From Ligustrum vulgare (taxonomy: Eukaryota > Streptophyta > Magnoliopsida > Lamiales > Oleaceae), in contig OY743172.1 in NCBI GenBank assembly GCA_963555705.1, positions 27,899,446-27,963,445 on the forward strand: a stretch of 64,000 nucleotides of DNA. The letters run 5' to 3'. This document shows positions 31,100-42,287 of the stretch, piece after piece (positions within the stretch are counted from its first letter, which is position 1; each line of letters starts with the position of its first letter). The notes beneath the pieces are model-generated. The model was not told the DNA's origin and ran no database searches. It worked only from the letters and a program-made list of their open reading frames with translations. The position numbers were made by a program, and so were the translations under genes.

Positions 31100-31850
31100 A
31101 TCTGGTGGCCAGAAGTTAAACCGAGCTGACAGGAGAGCTCCGTGGAAGAACTCGACTAAAGAGAGGATTGACAATCGTCAAAGGACAGTAACAAAGGTCA
31201 GGATACCGCCTCGACACATGCTAAAGATACACGAGAACCACCTATGCCTGTGGCCGACCCTCCTATTCGTGAAATCGATACAATATTGGGAGGCCCCCAC
31301 CCAGGTGGGAGCACAAACAACTCCCAAAAGAGGTATATCAGAGAGGTCAAGCAGCCCGCCAACGTGAATTACCATATCCATTCACATTCTGTTGGGATGC
31401 CTCGGACAGAATCTATCACATTACCCAAGACGATGTCATTGGAGTACACTTCCCACACTGATGCATTGGTTATTAGGGTAGTGGTGGCCCAGAATGGGTT
31501 GTCACGAATGATGGTGCCTCGGTAAATGTGATTTACAGGGTAACATTCGATAAAATGGGGATCAGTACTCCACTCATTCCAGTCCCGGATCCAATATATG
31601 GATTCACGGGGGACAGCATAACCCCCATAGGATCCATAACCCTTATGACTGAAGTAGAGCAAGCACCAACTCTTTCCAGAATCCCCATGGAATTCTTGGT
31701 TGTGGACAAAATCTCCTCCTATTATGGCTTAATTGGGAGGCCGAGTCCCATTAACTTGGGAGCTGCAACGCATACAAAATACATTTGTATGAAGTTCCCC
31801 ACGGAGCATGGTGTTGCCACTGTAAGGGGGAGCCAAACTGAATCACATGT
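31100..31850 (+). pseudogene. Tat protease region
   Basis: REIDTILGGPHPGG near 31,270 is the segment typical of Tat polyproteins between gag and protease. LEYTSHTDALVIRVVVA near 31,440 leads to the active site, read in another frame as NDGASVNVIYRVTFDKMGI near 31,508-31,560 (D-G-A in place of the usual D-T/S-G). Then FLVVDKISSYYGLIGRP near 31,697 gives the second protease element. The frame changes between about 31,480 and 31,530. Confidence 0.75.
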
Positions 31851-31899
31851 CTGTTACACAAACGCAATCCGAAAATTTCAGGACCGAAGCTTGAACATG

Positions 31900-33069
31900 A
31901 TTAGCGATATGGCAATGATAGAAGCCGCTCCAGACCCTGAAAGACTGGGTGGAGGACCCTCAGAAATTTATGATGTTACAATGACGCCGAAAGAAGATCT
32001 GGCAGATCTGGACCCACGAATGGCAGGAAGCAGTTGCTCTACTCCAGTTGAAAAGTTGGAATGCTTCGGTGTAGATCCACTCGACCCAATCAAGGAGTTA
32101 CATATTGGATTGGACTCGCCGGTTGAATACAAAGATCAGCTGAAAGGCTTCTTACTTGAGAACCTCGATGTATTCGCATGGAAGCATGATGACATGGTTG
32201 TGATCAATCCTAAAGTGGCCTGTCACAGACTCCAGCTTAATCCTAGAAGCCCTGGGCATAGGCAAAAGAGAAGGCCTATGAGTTCTGATAAGTATGAAGC
32301 CTTGAAAGAAGAGGTTACGAAGCTGTTGAAAAATGGCTTTATCAGAGAATCCTGGTATCCGAAGTTCCTATCAAACCAAATCTTGGTACCAAAACATAAT
32401 GGGAAGCTAAGAGTATGTATCAATTTTTCAAATTTGAACCAGGCATGTCCCAAAGACAATTTTCCACTGCCTCGGATCGATCAGTTGGTTGACTCCACAG
32501 CGGGACATGAGCTGCTGAGCTTTATGGATGCCTACTCCGGGTACAATCAGATCCCCGTGTGTGAATCGAACGAGGAGCATACTTCGTTTATTACAGATAG
32601 AGGACTCTATTGTTACAAAGCTATGCCATTTGGCTTGAAAAATGCTGGAACTACCTATCAAAGGCTGGTAAATCGAATGTTTTCAGAACAATTAGGAAAC
32701 ACCATGGAGGTATATGTTGATGACATGCTGGTCAAAAGCATGGTCACCACGGATTATATCCGCCATTTTTTAGAGGCCTTCGGTGTTTTGAGGAAATATC
32801 GAATGAAGCTCAACCCAGCGAAGTGCGCTTTTGGGGTAGCGTCTGGAAAATTTCTTGGATTCATGGTGAATAAGAGGGGGATCGAAGCTAATCCCGATAA
32901 AATCAACGCTTTGTTAAGCATGCAATCACCTCGAAATTCAAAAGAAGTGCAAAGCTTAACGGGGAGAATTACGGTCTTGAATCGATTCGTCTCCAAATCC
33001 ATTGAAAAATGCTTACCATTCTTTAAGGTCTTGAAGGGGGAAGCGATTTCAATGGACACCGGAATGTGA
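31900..33069 (+). pseudogene. Tat reverse transcriptase
   Basis: Within a 513-codon frame (31,528-33,069). RT motifs in order: LKNGFIRESWYPKFLSNQIL, LRVCINFSNLNQACPKDNFP, LLSFMDAYSGYNQI (first catalytic Asp), YCYKAMPFGLKNAGTTYQRL, MEVYVDDMLVKS (catalytic Asp pair, about 32,708-32,745), and FLGFMVNKRGIEANPDKI. Key residues are all present. The frame stops at 33,067 (TGA) and the RNase H resumes in another frame, so a frameshift lies near 33,050-33,100. The enzyme copies the element RNA into DNA. Confidence 0.92.
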
Positions 33070-33097
33070 GCAGGTTTTTGCCGACCTGAAAGCATTT

Positions 33098-33958
33098 TTG
33101 GGACAGCCCCCATTGCTATCAAAACCGAAGGCTGGAGAGCCTCTCTACTTGTATTTAGCCGTATCAAAAGAGGTTGTTAGCTCGGTATTGGTCAGAGAGG
33201 AGGATGGGAATCAGTTCCAAGTATATTATGTAAGCAAAGCCATGCTGGATGTCGAGACACGTTACCCAGATATGGAGAAACTTGCTCTCTCGCTGATCAT
33301 AGCCTCTCGCAAACTTCGTCCCTACTTTCAGTCACACTCCATACGTGTGCTCACAAACTTTCCCATGAGACACGTGTTGCAAAAACCAGATGTATCTGGG
33401 ACCGCTATAAAGGGTCAAGTGTTGGCGGATTTCATAGTCGAATTTACACACCCACCGAAGGTCGAGATGATTGATAACACGGATGACAGCCGAGAGTGGA
33501 AATTGTTCGTTGATGGGTCCTCGGCTAAGAGACGATCCGGTGCGGGAATATTGCTAATAAGCCCAGAGGGATTCAAACTACACAGTGCGATCCGCTTTGA
33601 CTTTAAAGCCTTAAACAATGTTGCTGAATACGAGACGTAATTAGCTGGGCTAAGACTTGCGAAAAATTTGAAGATTAAGTCCATAGTGGCGAATAGTGAT
33701 TCGCAGCTCGTTGTGAATCAATTTAGTGGACAGTTTTCTGCCAAAAAATCAGCTATGGTCGCTTACTTGAAGAAAGTAAGAGATTTAGCTGTACACTTCG
33801 GAAAAATGGAGTTACAGCACATTCCCAAAACTGAGAATTCCAACGCCGATGCTTTGTCCAAATTAGCAAGCAACAGTGATTCAGAGCTCCATAATCTGAT
33901 CCCAGTTGAGAACATGTTGACTTTTTCTATTGAGCCAGAGCCGGAGATTTTGGAATAG
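33098..33958 (+). pseudogene. Tat dual RNase H (gypsy type plus archaeal type)
   Basis: First comes the ordinary gypsy connection/RNase H region (YLYLAVSKEVVSSVLVRE, YVSKAMLDVETRYPDMEKLA), followed by a linker with VLADFIVEFTHP and then a second domain: WKLFVDGSSAKRRSGAGILL (first catalytic Asp), NNVAEYET, SDSQLVVNQFSGQF and NADALSKLAS. Tandem gypsy and archaeal-type RNase H is characteristic of Tat-lineage elements. A TAA at about 33,638 interrupts just after the Glu motif and the frame continues to a stop at 33,956. Confidence 0.88.
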
Positions 33959-33975
33959 AAGAGGAAGGATCCTGG

Positions 33976-35215
33976 ATGAATCCCATGATAGCATATTTGA
34001 AGCATCAGACAGTGCCAAACGAGCCGGAGGCAGCTCGGAAGTTGCAAAGATACGCTGCGAATTTCATAATCTTGGATGACCTGCTTTATAAACGGAGTTA
34101 CACCTCTCATTTACTGAGATGTGTGGGGCCAGAGGAAGGACGGTATGTAATGAGAGAAATCCATGAGGGCATATGTGGCAACCATGTCGGGGCGTTATCA
34201 CTAGCTCGGAAAGCCCTTAAACAGAGATATTTTTGGCCTACTATGCGAAAGGACTCCCATGACTTCGTGCGCAAGTGCGATAAATGCCAAAGACATGCAA
34301 CCATACCACATCAGCCACATCACAAGCTAACTGTGGTAACTAGCCCTTGGCCTTTTGCGAAGTTGGGGGTTGATATTATCGGTCATATGCTTAGGGGTGC
34401 TGGTAATAATTGCTTTGCGATAGTGGCAATTGACTACTTCACCAAGTGGGTCGAGGCGGAACCTCTGATGAGAATCACCGAGGCCAACACCACCAAGTTC
34501 ATTTGGAAGAATGTCATATGTCGGTTCGAAATACCACACTCACTGGTTAGTGATAATGCAAAACAGTTCAAAAACAGAAACGTAGATGAGTTGTGCGACG
34601 ATTTGGGAATTAAGAAACTGTTCTCATCTCCACATCACCCACAGGCTAACGGACAGGTCGAAGCTATAACAAGACCATAAAAAATACCCTGAAAAGGAAG
34701 TTGTAGTCCAAAAAGGGCGCATGGGTAGATGAACTCCCACAAGTACTATGGGCGCTTCGAACCACCTCGCACACCGCTACTGGTGAAACACCTTTCTCAT
34801 TGGCATATGGAGCCAAGGCGGTATGTCCCATTGAAATTGGGATCCCTTCTCTTCATCAAATTCATTAGGACGAAATGAGAAAAGAAGAAGCACAAAGGGC
34901 TAGTTTGGGTTTCCTCATGGAAAAACGGAGTGATTCCCAAGTGGTGATTGCCAGGTACCAGAAAAAGATGGCTCGATACTACAACAAAAGAGTAAAAAGT
35001 TGACGCTTTAATGTTGGGGACTTAGTCCTCAAAAAGGTCCTTCCTTCAACTCAAGAACCAGGAGTAGGGACTTTAGGTCCTAACTGGGAAGGCCCTTACA
35101 AAGTCTTTGCCGAGGTGGTACCCGGAACGTACATGATCGAGGACTTATCGGGGTACCTTTATGTAATCCTTGGAACACGGACCACCTTCGTCGCTATTTT
35201 CAATGAATCAAATTC
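33976..35215 (+). pseudogene. Tat integrase
   Basis: HHCC zinc-binding part with HEGICGNHVG and CDKCQRHA, then the catalytic core with GVDIIGHML, SDNAKQFKNRN and PHHPQANGQVEAI, giving the three acidic residues. The frame to 34,680 then breaks near 34,670; the C-terminal part is found in other frames (VDELPQVLWALRTTSHTATG, RFNVGDLVLKKVLPSTQEPG, LGPNWEGPYKV) up to about 35,160. Integrase inserts the DNA copy and its C-terminal part binds DNA. Several stops make it inactive. Confidence 0.88.
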
Positions 35216-35951
35216 CTCTTCAATGATTACAGCATTATCATATGGTTTTATAAAATCATAAGTGAGTTACATTGAGGATTATACCAATTACTAATTAGAT
35301 AAACACAAATTCCAAGATTATTTTGGTTATAACACCATACCTCTACGCCATGCATGAAGTTTGTTAAAAACAAGGGACTCTTATAAGCCTACACTGTGAT
35401 CACCGTGTAAGGGTTGAGAGGGTTAGCACCATCAAAGGGAGTTCATACAAAATTGTATACACAGGTCTTACAAAGTGTGATTTAGATTCAAATGTTTGTC
35501 AAAATCATATCTAACTGGTAAACATGAATGCCTCAAACCACTCAGATTTGAGGGACTATATTCATATAACCATGCAATGCGTTTAAAAGACATCTGTGTT
35601 TGGAAGCACTCAAACTTAATCAAATGTTGTCATATAAACTGAAACTTGTGGTTAAAGTCAGACTTAACCAGCAAACATGAATGCCTTAAGTTGCTTAGAT
35701 CTGAGGAACTATACACTTAATATCTTCGTACGGTATTTGCAAGACGTTTGTGTTTGGAAGCGTCCACACTTAAACAGATAAGGCTATACAAGCTAAGGCG
35801 TTAAACTAAATACAAAAAATCATTGCATTCATAAAGACAAAGTATATACAATTTGAATGATTGTTACATTTACAATGTCAGGTGCCATGGCACTTATAAA
35901 AAAAGAAAAAGAAAAAAGAAATTACAACTGAAAGGCAGGTACAAACTAGGA
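35216..35951. other. Tat 3' non-coding region with two repeat units
   Basis: Two units spaced about 155-175 bp apart share aaacatgaatgcct, tgagg(g/a)actata, and tttgtgtttggaagc-like words (about 35,515-35,615 and 35,675-35,765). No ORF recognised. It separates pol from the end of the antisense gene. Confidence 0.6.
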
Positions 35952-38507
35952 TCACTGGGGAGGAACATCCTCTGAAGAGCCCTTGTCTTGAGGTTCGGGG
36001 TACAGGGCTTCAATGGAGGATATATCTAGGGTTGGGAGACTTTCTTTCACGTCCCACAGAGCCATCCTGGCCCCTATGTTCCCAAAAACCCTCTGCATGG
36101 CCTCATATTCTGGGGTCTCTTCAAAAATTTCTTTAAAGTTCTGGATAGCCTCAGACACTTTGGCACTTAGAGCGTTCTCCACCCGTGTCGTGACAGTCTG
36201 CTCTAGAACCTCTGTAATCCTTGTTTGCATGTGTCGTTCTAAAGAGGCAAGGTCATCCTCCGCCTTTGCCTTAGCCTCCATCTCCCTCCCTAATTTTTCG
36301 TTAGCTGCTGCCACCTCAGCCTCCAACTTAGACTTAGCTGCATTAGCGACGGTCAGGGCTTCAGACGTGATGGACTGTGCACGGTTGGAGTCATCTATCT
36401 TCTTGCACAAAGCAGCCACATCTTCCTCAGAGGCTTGGAGGTCATGCTTCAGTTTATTGTTATCCTCCTGGAGGCGCTTCGCGTGAGCCCTCTCCTCTGA
36501 GGAAGATTTTCGAGCTAGGGACAGCTGAGTTTTAAGATCATGAATCTCCTTCAGCATGTTGTCCGCATGACGGAGGGAGGTCTCAGCATCTTTCTTGTCC
36601 CGCTGCGCCTCATCTACTGATGACTGCACCTCGTCAATAAGGGTCAGTGCCCTAGCATTCATCGCTTTAGCGGCGAGCAACTTCCTAGACGAACTGGCAC
36701 TGGAAGAAAAGGCAGACCAGCCCTCCATCCAAAATTGTTCAGTAATTAATGCGGCCCTAGCAGGAAGGGAGCTGGGGAAGTCAACCAGGGAAGGACTGAA
36801 GGTGACATCTCTGGGGAGAACACTGGTTTTAATACGCTTGAGTTCTTCTGCTCCCTCAGGTGTCACTTCATAAGCCAAATCTGGAACGGGCACAGACGGC
36901 TCGTACTCCAAGTCTTAAATCACTGGTGGTGGAGGCGCGGAGGTGGATTCCTTGCCCTTACCCCTTTTAAGCCTCTTCAAGGGAGCAGGATCCTCCTCGG
37001 ATACGCGCTCAGGAATATCCTCGGAGAAGGAAGATGGCGCAGAAACATCCTTAGCCTCCCTTTCCCTTTTACAGCCCCCTCTATCTGACATTTTCCCTTT
37101 CCCCTTTGTGGGGACTCCTCTAAGATCAGCCTCTTTTTCTATGTTGGGCTGCTGAGGACCCACTGGCAGCAGAATGGGTGGTGGCAGTAAGGCTGGAAGA
37201 GGACCCTGAAGTTAGGCTGTAGACTCCTCGGATACCTCCTTTGCCACCCCAACTGGCAGGTTAGCCAGTACCGTTTTCTGCCTCTTTTCAGTTTCACTGC
37301 CATGGCGAAGGGCAGGAGGGATCTTCTTAGTCATGAGACCCTTTAAAGAAATTTTCGAGAATTTCTTGGAACCTAGAAAGAAAAGAAGGAAAATGGGGTT
37401 ATGAACAGAAAAAGCATAAGGTATAACAGCAATAGGGAAACGAACTTACTCATGGCTCGCATATGACCGTGCTTAACAAATAATTTGTTCTGTTGGATGA
37501 CCCCCTGGAAAGTGCCCTTGTAAACAAACAAACGTCTTACTGTCGCTAAGTCTGCGTCAGGGAGGAAGCGGGAAAAAGTGTCCCCTGCCATAAACCAATA
37601 ACATGTTAGGAAACAGTCAATAAAAGTGAATAGAAATTAAAAGCAAATGACACATGACACTTAAAGACACTAAAGCAAGTACAAGACTCACTAGGTAGGG
37701 AATGAGTTCGGGGAACTGTAATTTCTGGACTAGGGTCAACAGGAGAGCTCTGCCACTCCCCAGTGACCCAGAACCATTGGTTCCTCCAGTTCTTTATCGA
37801 GGTTGGATGACCGGTAATGACAGGAGGATATGAACCCCGGGGAGACAAGTAGTACCAATCTTTGACATCCGACCTCACGTCTCTTTCCCTCCTAACTGAT
37901 TTCTTCAGAGTATAGAGGGTGTGAATGATATGCAATGAGATGGGATAGTCAGGGTTGACCTCCTGCCACACTAACCAAGTACCTACAGCCTGTGTCCAGA
38001 AGTTGGGGGCCAGCTGGTAGGGGCACAGGTTGTAGTTCCTAAGCAACGCCCTGAAAAAGGGGTGCAGGGGTAGCCTCATCCCGCATGATAGAGCATCATA
38101 ACATATAGTCACTTGACCTAGGGGAGGGCTGCAAGGTCGACAAGAAGGTGTAGGGTGCACTAATTGAACTCCTTCTGGCATCCTGAATTTTTCCGAGGCT
38201 CCAGCCAAGTCAACCCCTCGAATTTCAGTGGCAATCTCACTGCTCTCCCATGATTCTGGGTTTGGATCAGGATCAACATGATATCCAGAAACTTTGTTAA
38301 CTTGATCAACCCAGTCCTCCACTTGGGCGATCTCCTCTGCGGTCAGGCCTACTCTTCCCTATGTGCCCTAAAGGGGGCCCTAACAATTAATCCGAGGTCC
38401 TGGTGACCGGAAGAAGAGCATACTGCCTCTTCTCTTCCCAAGTCCCTATCCCGCTTGCTTCGAAGCTCCCTCAAAGATGCCTCCTCCTCGGATGACAGAT
38501 GAGCCAT
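35952..38507 (-). pseudogene. Antisense spliced gene of the Tat element (putative gypsy-type transposon protein family)
   Basis: A three-exon gene read opposite to gag-pol. Exon 1: ATG at 38,507 (MAHLSSEEEASLREL), frameshift near 38,350-38,370, then to 37,692. Exon 2: 37,584-37,450. Exon 3: 37,372-35,952, stop-broken at 37,212-37,214 and 36,915-36,917. Introns of 107 and 77 bp have GTGAGT/AG and GTAAGT/AG borders and join in phase. Exon 1 holds MRLPLHPFFRALLRNYNLCP, LAPNFWTQAVGTWLVWQEVN and WYYLSPRG, resembling the family annotated in plants as putative gypsy type transposon (Transposase_28). Exon 3 is a long coiled coil (about 36,650-36,150) after a Lys-rich nuclear-localisation-like stretch (PAPLKRLKRGKGK). 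Its function is unknown. It has three lesions in about 790 codons, so it decayed less than gag. Confidence 0.7.
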
Positions 38508-38519
38508 GTAGTTCTGATC

Positions 38520-39546
38520 TTTTTCTCATTCGCTGTCAGAATCACTCAAATAAATTATGCCACTGATTTTCCTATTCCTATTCTTAATCTGCTCCCTAAA
38601 GTAGCGGGAACTAAAAATCGATAAAGATATGAGGCAGAAACCTCTTACAGGAATCGTCATTGCTAACATTTTCTGTGAACCCGTTCCCCCAACTCTTTCC
38701 ATTTTTCTTTTGTTTTTAAAGACGGGTTAGACTCATCAAAAGAAAAATAAAATGAAAAACGAGATTTTCAAACCCACAATGAAAAACTAGAAGTAAAAAA
38801 GTTCTGCACATACAAAGACAAAGAGATTTACCTTCAAAGAACAAACGCTCGAGATTGTACACTTGAAATGAGGAACTCGCCAATGAAAGCTGTTGAACGT
38901 TAAGGACGGGTGTTAGGTAGAAAACCCTTGAAGAGAAGACGTGAGACTTGCGAGAAAGGAAAAAACAATACAATCTTTCGCGAGAGTGTTGCTGCAAAAA
39001 TTCTGAGAAAACAGTAAAGGAAAACTAATGAAACGAATGAGGATTTTTAAGGATCCTAATGATCTAGGACCCTTGGTTTTTGAGCCGTATGATTAATTTG
39101 GGTAACCCACGCCTCTTGGGGAATGGGCTAATCAAAGCCCCAGCTGTCAAAGAAAAGGAATGAAACCGTTCAGCTACCACAGTGAGTGTCACACGCGCCA
39201 AAAACGCCACTCCCATCACCTTTTATATTTCTTGGGAACCAATATCAGTAGCCCCTTTTCATTAAATACGCCGCCTAAGATGCGCGCTAGTGCGCCCCAA
39301 TCTTCACTTAGGAGGGAAAAGCCGAAGTAGGAGGTCGGCTATACCATGAATCCGAACTTCCCATAAGGAATGTCATTCCTGACCCCAAAAATCGCTGCAC
39401 TACATAGTGACTCCCAGCGAGCGGATGGCGGAACAATTGCAAAATGTTGGATATAACAAGTGATGAGACTTGGACAAAATCATTGCTGCGAAACTATGAC
39501 AAATTCGATCCGCCCATGAATGACCACATCGGATTTGAGGGGCTAG
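38520..39546. other. Tat 3' untranslated region up to the polypurine tract
   Basis: No convincing gene. A minus-strand 93-codon frame at 38,716-38,997 has no recognised domain. This could hold the promoter of the antisense gene; no clear TATA was singled out. The polypurine tract is at about 39,535-39,546. Confidence 0.55.
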
Positions 39547-40232
39547 TATTGAGATCGTACCCAAAAATGTGGCACATTGGGCCACCAGTGAAGGCCCAAT
39601 AAGGGTTCACGGACTTTAGCCCATGATTAGAAGTTCAAGATATCCCCCTGGACCAATGGCCGAGGTGGAAAAGCACACGAGCTCCTCTGGCCGAGCTGGT
39701 TTGTGTCCAGCAAAGGCGCTTTATGCTTAGCCGAGGTGCTTACGGTAGCGCCTCGAATGTAAGGATGGGACAATGGATGAAGTCAGAGATGTGACGCTGC
39801 CTTTACCAAGATGTGAAAGGCGCCCATCCCCTATGAAATGTAGCAATGATTACGGTCAAAAAGTAAGGTTGTCCCCTTCAAGAGTTAGGGTGGATATACT
39901 TGTAAAAGTCCGCCATGTGTCACAATCCAAAGCAACAAATCCTTCTATAAATAGAGCACACTTGCCTCCAAGGAAAGTGTTAGCAATTTCATACTCTTAA
40001 CTAAATATATTTCTCTCACTCCCTTTTCTCTCTTTTACGCACTTATATTTCCCGCACTCAAATTATATTTGTTGAGGATGGACGCTAACTTTGGCATCGG
40101 AGTGCAAACGGGAACCACCTCGACCCCCTTTCCAAGCTGATTGTTTGTCACAGTGCGCAGGAGATCCACGTGTTCAAGAGGGATGAGCTGAGACGTGTTG
40201 GTCCAAGGTCCAGCCGGATTTTGTGGTCAACA
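39547..40232 (+). repeat. Tat 3' LTR
   Basis: Starts TATTGAGATCG (G to A change in the terminal TG) and ends GTGGTCAACA. TATA-like tctataaatagagca at about 39,942. Confidence 0.93.
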
Positions 40233-41961
40233 GCCATTGTTCGCTCTGCCAACTCCGAAGGTAAATGATTTTATCATGAAAGTTATGTTATGATGATTTC
40301 GGATACATGAGAAATGAAGTATTTTGAGAATTTGATGAGAAAGAATAAGAAAAAAATTGTATCCGAAATAAGAAAGAAAGAAAAACGAGTTTGAGCATAA
40401 TTTGAAAGAGTTTTTAAATATTTTTACGTACTCATAATTTTAAAATAAGAGAAATGGATAAACCTCATCTAATTGGACTTTGCATAATTGGTTTAGGACG
40501 TGGCACCTTTCACAAGAAGTCAACGGAGGAATTTAGATCTAAGATGTGCTAGATATTTATTGTATAGGAGGCTCCTATCAAAAGGATATCAGACTATGTA
40601 CGTAGATATTGCATCAGACGAAAATGGTTACTTTATATTTGTCATGATTGATGATTATAACTCTGATTTTTTTATATGGGAAAATAGTGATTTAATTGGA
40701 ATTTGGAGACTAGATCATGTTATATTTCATGATTGAATTAGGTTATGGTACACATACGTCAGAGATTTAATTTTGGAATTAGATATGAAGTTGAAGCTTA
40801 TAGTAGCAAGAAGAAAGAATTGAATTTTGAGTTTTTTTGATAATATAGTGATGCTTAGACTTATTATTGAGTTAAGTTTTGTCTTCTTGCTTAAGCATTT
40901 GATTGAGATTTGGATAAAAGGATTTAAAGTTTTTATTTGGTCTAGTGTGTCTCTATAGGGAGTAACTATACTACTTAACAAGTTGGCAATAAAGAATAAA
41001 TATCCACCGAAAATATTTATGGATTTGATGAACCGAGTTTTTCAACATTATTTGGACATGTTTTCATTGTATTCATGGACGATATTTTGGTTATCCTAGA
41101 GATAGTAAACAATATGACGAACAGTTGAGGATTTTGTTGGAAACACTTCGAGATTTTAAAAAGGGGATTTTGGTTGACCCATGAACAATGAGGAAATATT
41201 ATTTTTCAAGTATAAATGGTTGAGAGTTATTGGTTGTTTATTCACATTGTGACTTATGCAAACATGTTTACTACAAGAGTGAAATCTTGAACAGAGTATT
41301 GATTTGGAGTTAAAGTTTTGATAATTTTGGAGATTGTTATTTATAAACATCCTGATTGGTGAAGTGTGCAATCAATTAAGTATCAATGTATATGTGGAGT
41401 TATATGATCATTTGAGGTATACATGGGAAATACCAAGTTATATCTTGCAGAAAATGTTGTGGCATTCAGGAGTAGAATTTTAGTTACTTGGGAACAAATT
41501 GTTTATTAATATTAGTTGAATTTTGTGATACGTTTTGGTGACGTATATGGGAAGATGTTAGAAATCAAGATGGTGCATAAATGTACTATATGAATAGATT
41601 CTCGTATACGATAAGCTGACGATATTATGTTGATTTGTGGATAACATGTTATTAGGCATATTACACGGAAGAATATTCATGTGATTTCTAATGTTACAAT
41701 TGATTTTGGGTTATTTGTTATAAGAGTTTGAGATGATGAGGATAGACTTCATAATGATTAATTATTATGGTGTGATATAATTTCTTAAAGAAATAGTAGA
41801 GATTAATAAAGAGGTTTCTCTAGTCAAAGTTCAATGGAGGTAGACATGGTAGAGATGAGGCTACCTGAGGAAAAGAAAGAAGTCTGGCTTAATACCCAGA
41901 TGTATTTAGATCAAGAAAGTTTAAAATTTCGAGGATGAAATTATTTTAAGTGGAGAAGGTT
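40233..41961 (+). pseudogene. Degraded interior of the outer chromovirus
   Basis: About 1.7 kb of AT-rich sequence with recognisable scraps: an RT segment near 41,020-41,150 (YDEQLRILLETLRDFKK preceded by a garbled active-site region) and a chromodomain-like end LVKVQW near 41,827 with DQESLKF near 41,905. The phrase aatttcgaggatgaaattat followed by a purine-rich stretch directly before 41,962 is the usual polypurine tract of Del/Tekay-type elements. Gag, protease, most of RT, RNase H and integrase cannot be recovered, so large parts are deleted. Confidence 0.6.
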
Positions 41962-42180
41962 GTAGCGACCGAGAAATTTTCAAACTTAAAAGACTTGTTT
42001 TACCAAACTTGTCGCTACACCTCTCCAAGCTTAACAGTCATTATTTTCAAAACTAGCGCTCTCGTTTATTCATATTGTTATTTTAAGATTTTAAGAAAGA
42101 AATTTAAATTTGTTTGAATATTTAAGTCCAAATTTCGATTTTCAAATTTTTCCAGTTAAAAATTTATTTTTAAAGCCCAA
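41962..42180 (+). repeat. 5' fragment of a chromovirus LTR
   Basis: Starts TGTAGCGACCGAG and runs about 220 bp with LTR-like sequence, then gives way to another copy of the pol end and polypurine tract (42,180-42,287). Confidence 0.65.
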
Positions 42181-42287
42181 TTGAGTAGACATGGAAGTAA
42201 TGAAACTACCTGAGAAAAGAATCCATATATTTTAGATCAAGAAAGTTTAAAAATTTCGAGGACAAAATTATTTTAAGGTGGTAGGGT

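Larger units (their letters stand above)
28155..40232 (+). mobile_element. Tat-lineage Ty3-gypsy retrotransposon with antisense gene
   Basis: A 12,078-bp element. LTRs of 685 bp (28,155-28,839) and 686 bp (39,547-40,232) are about 94 percent identical by eye. Flanks read gtcat (28,150-28,154) and gccat (40,233-40,237), a target duplication with one change. The primer site TGGCGCCGTCTGTGGGAA is at 28,843-28,860 and the polypurine tract ttgaggggctag ends at 39,546. The interior codes gag, protease, RT, two RNase H domains and integrase on the plus strand, with frameshifts and stops, followed by a spliced gene on the minus strand. The extra archaeal-type RNase H and large size place it in the Tat group. 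It inserted in the leader of an older chromovirus. Confidence 0.93.

Noticed and set aside
36013..36873. Plus-strand frames opposite the antisense Tat gene
   Set aside because: Ser/Leu-rich complements of the coiled-coil exon; no domain and no splice support.
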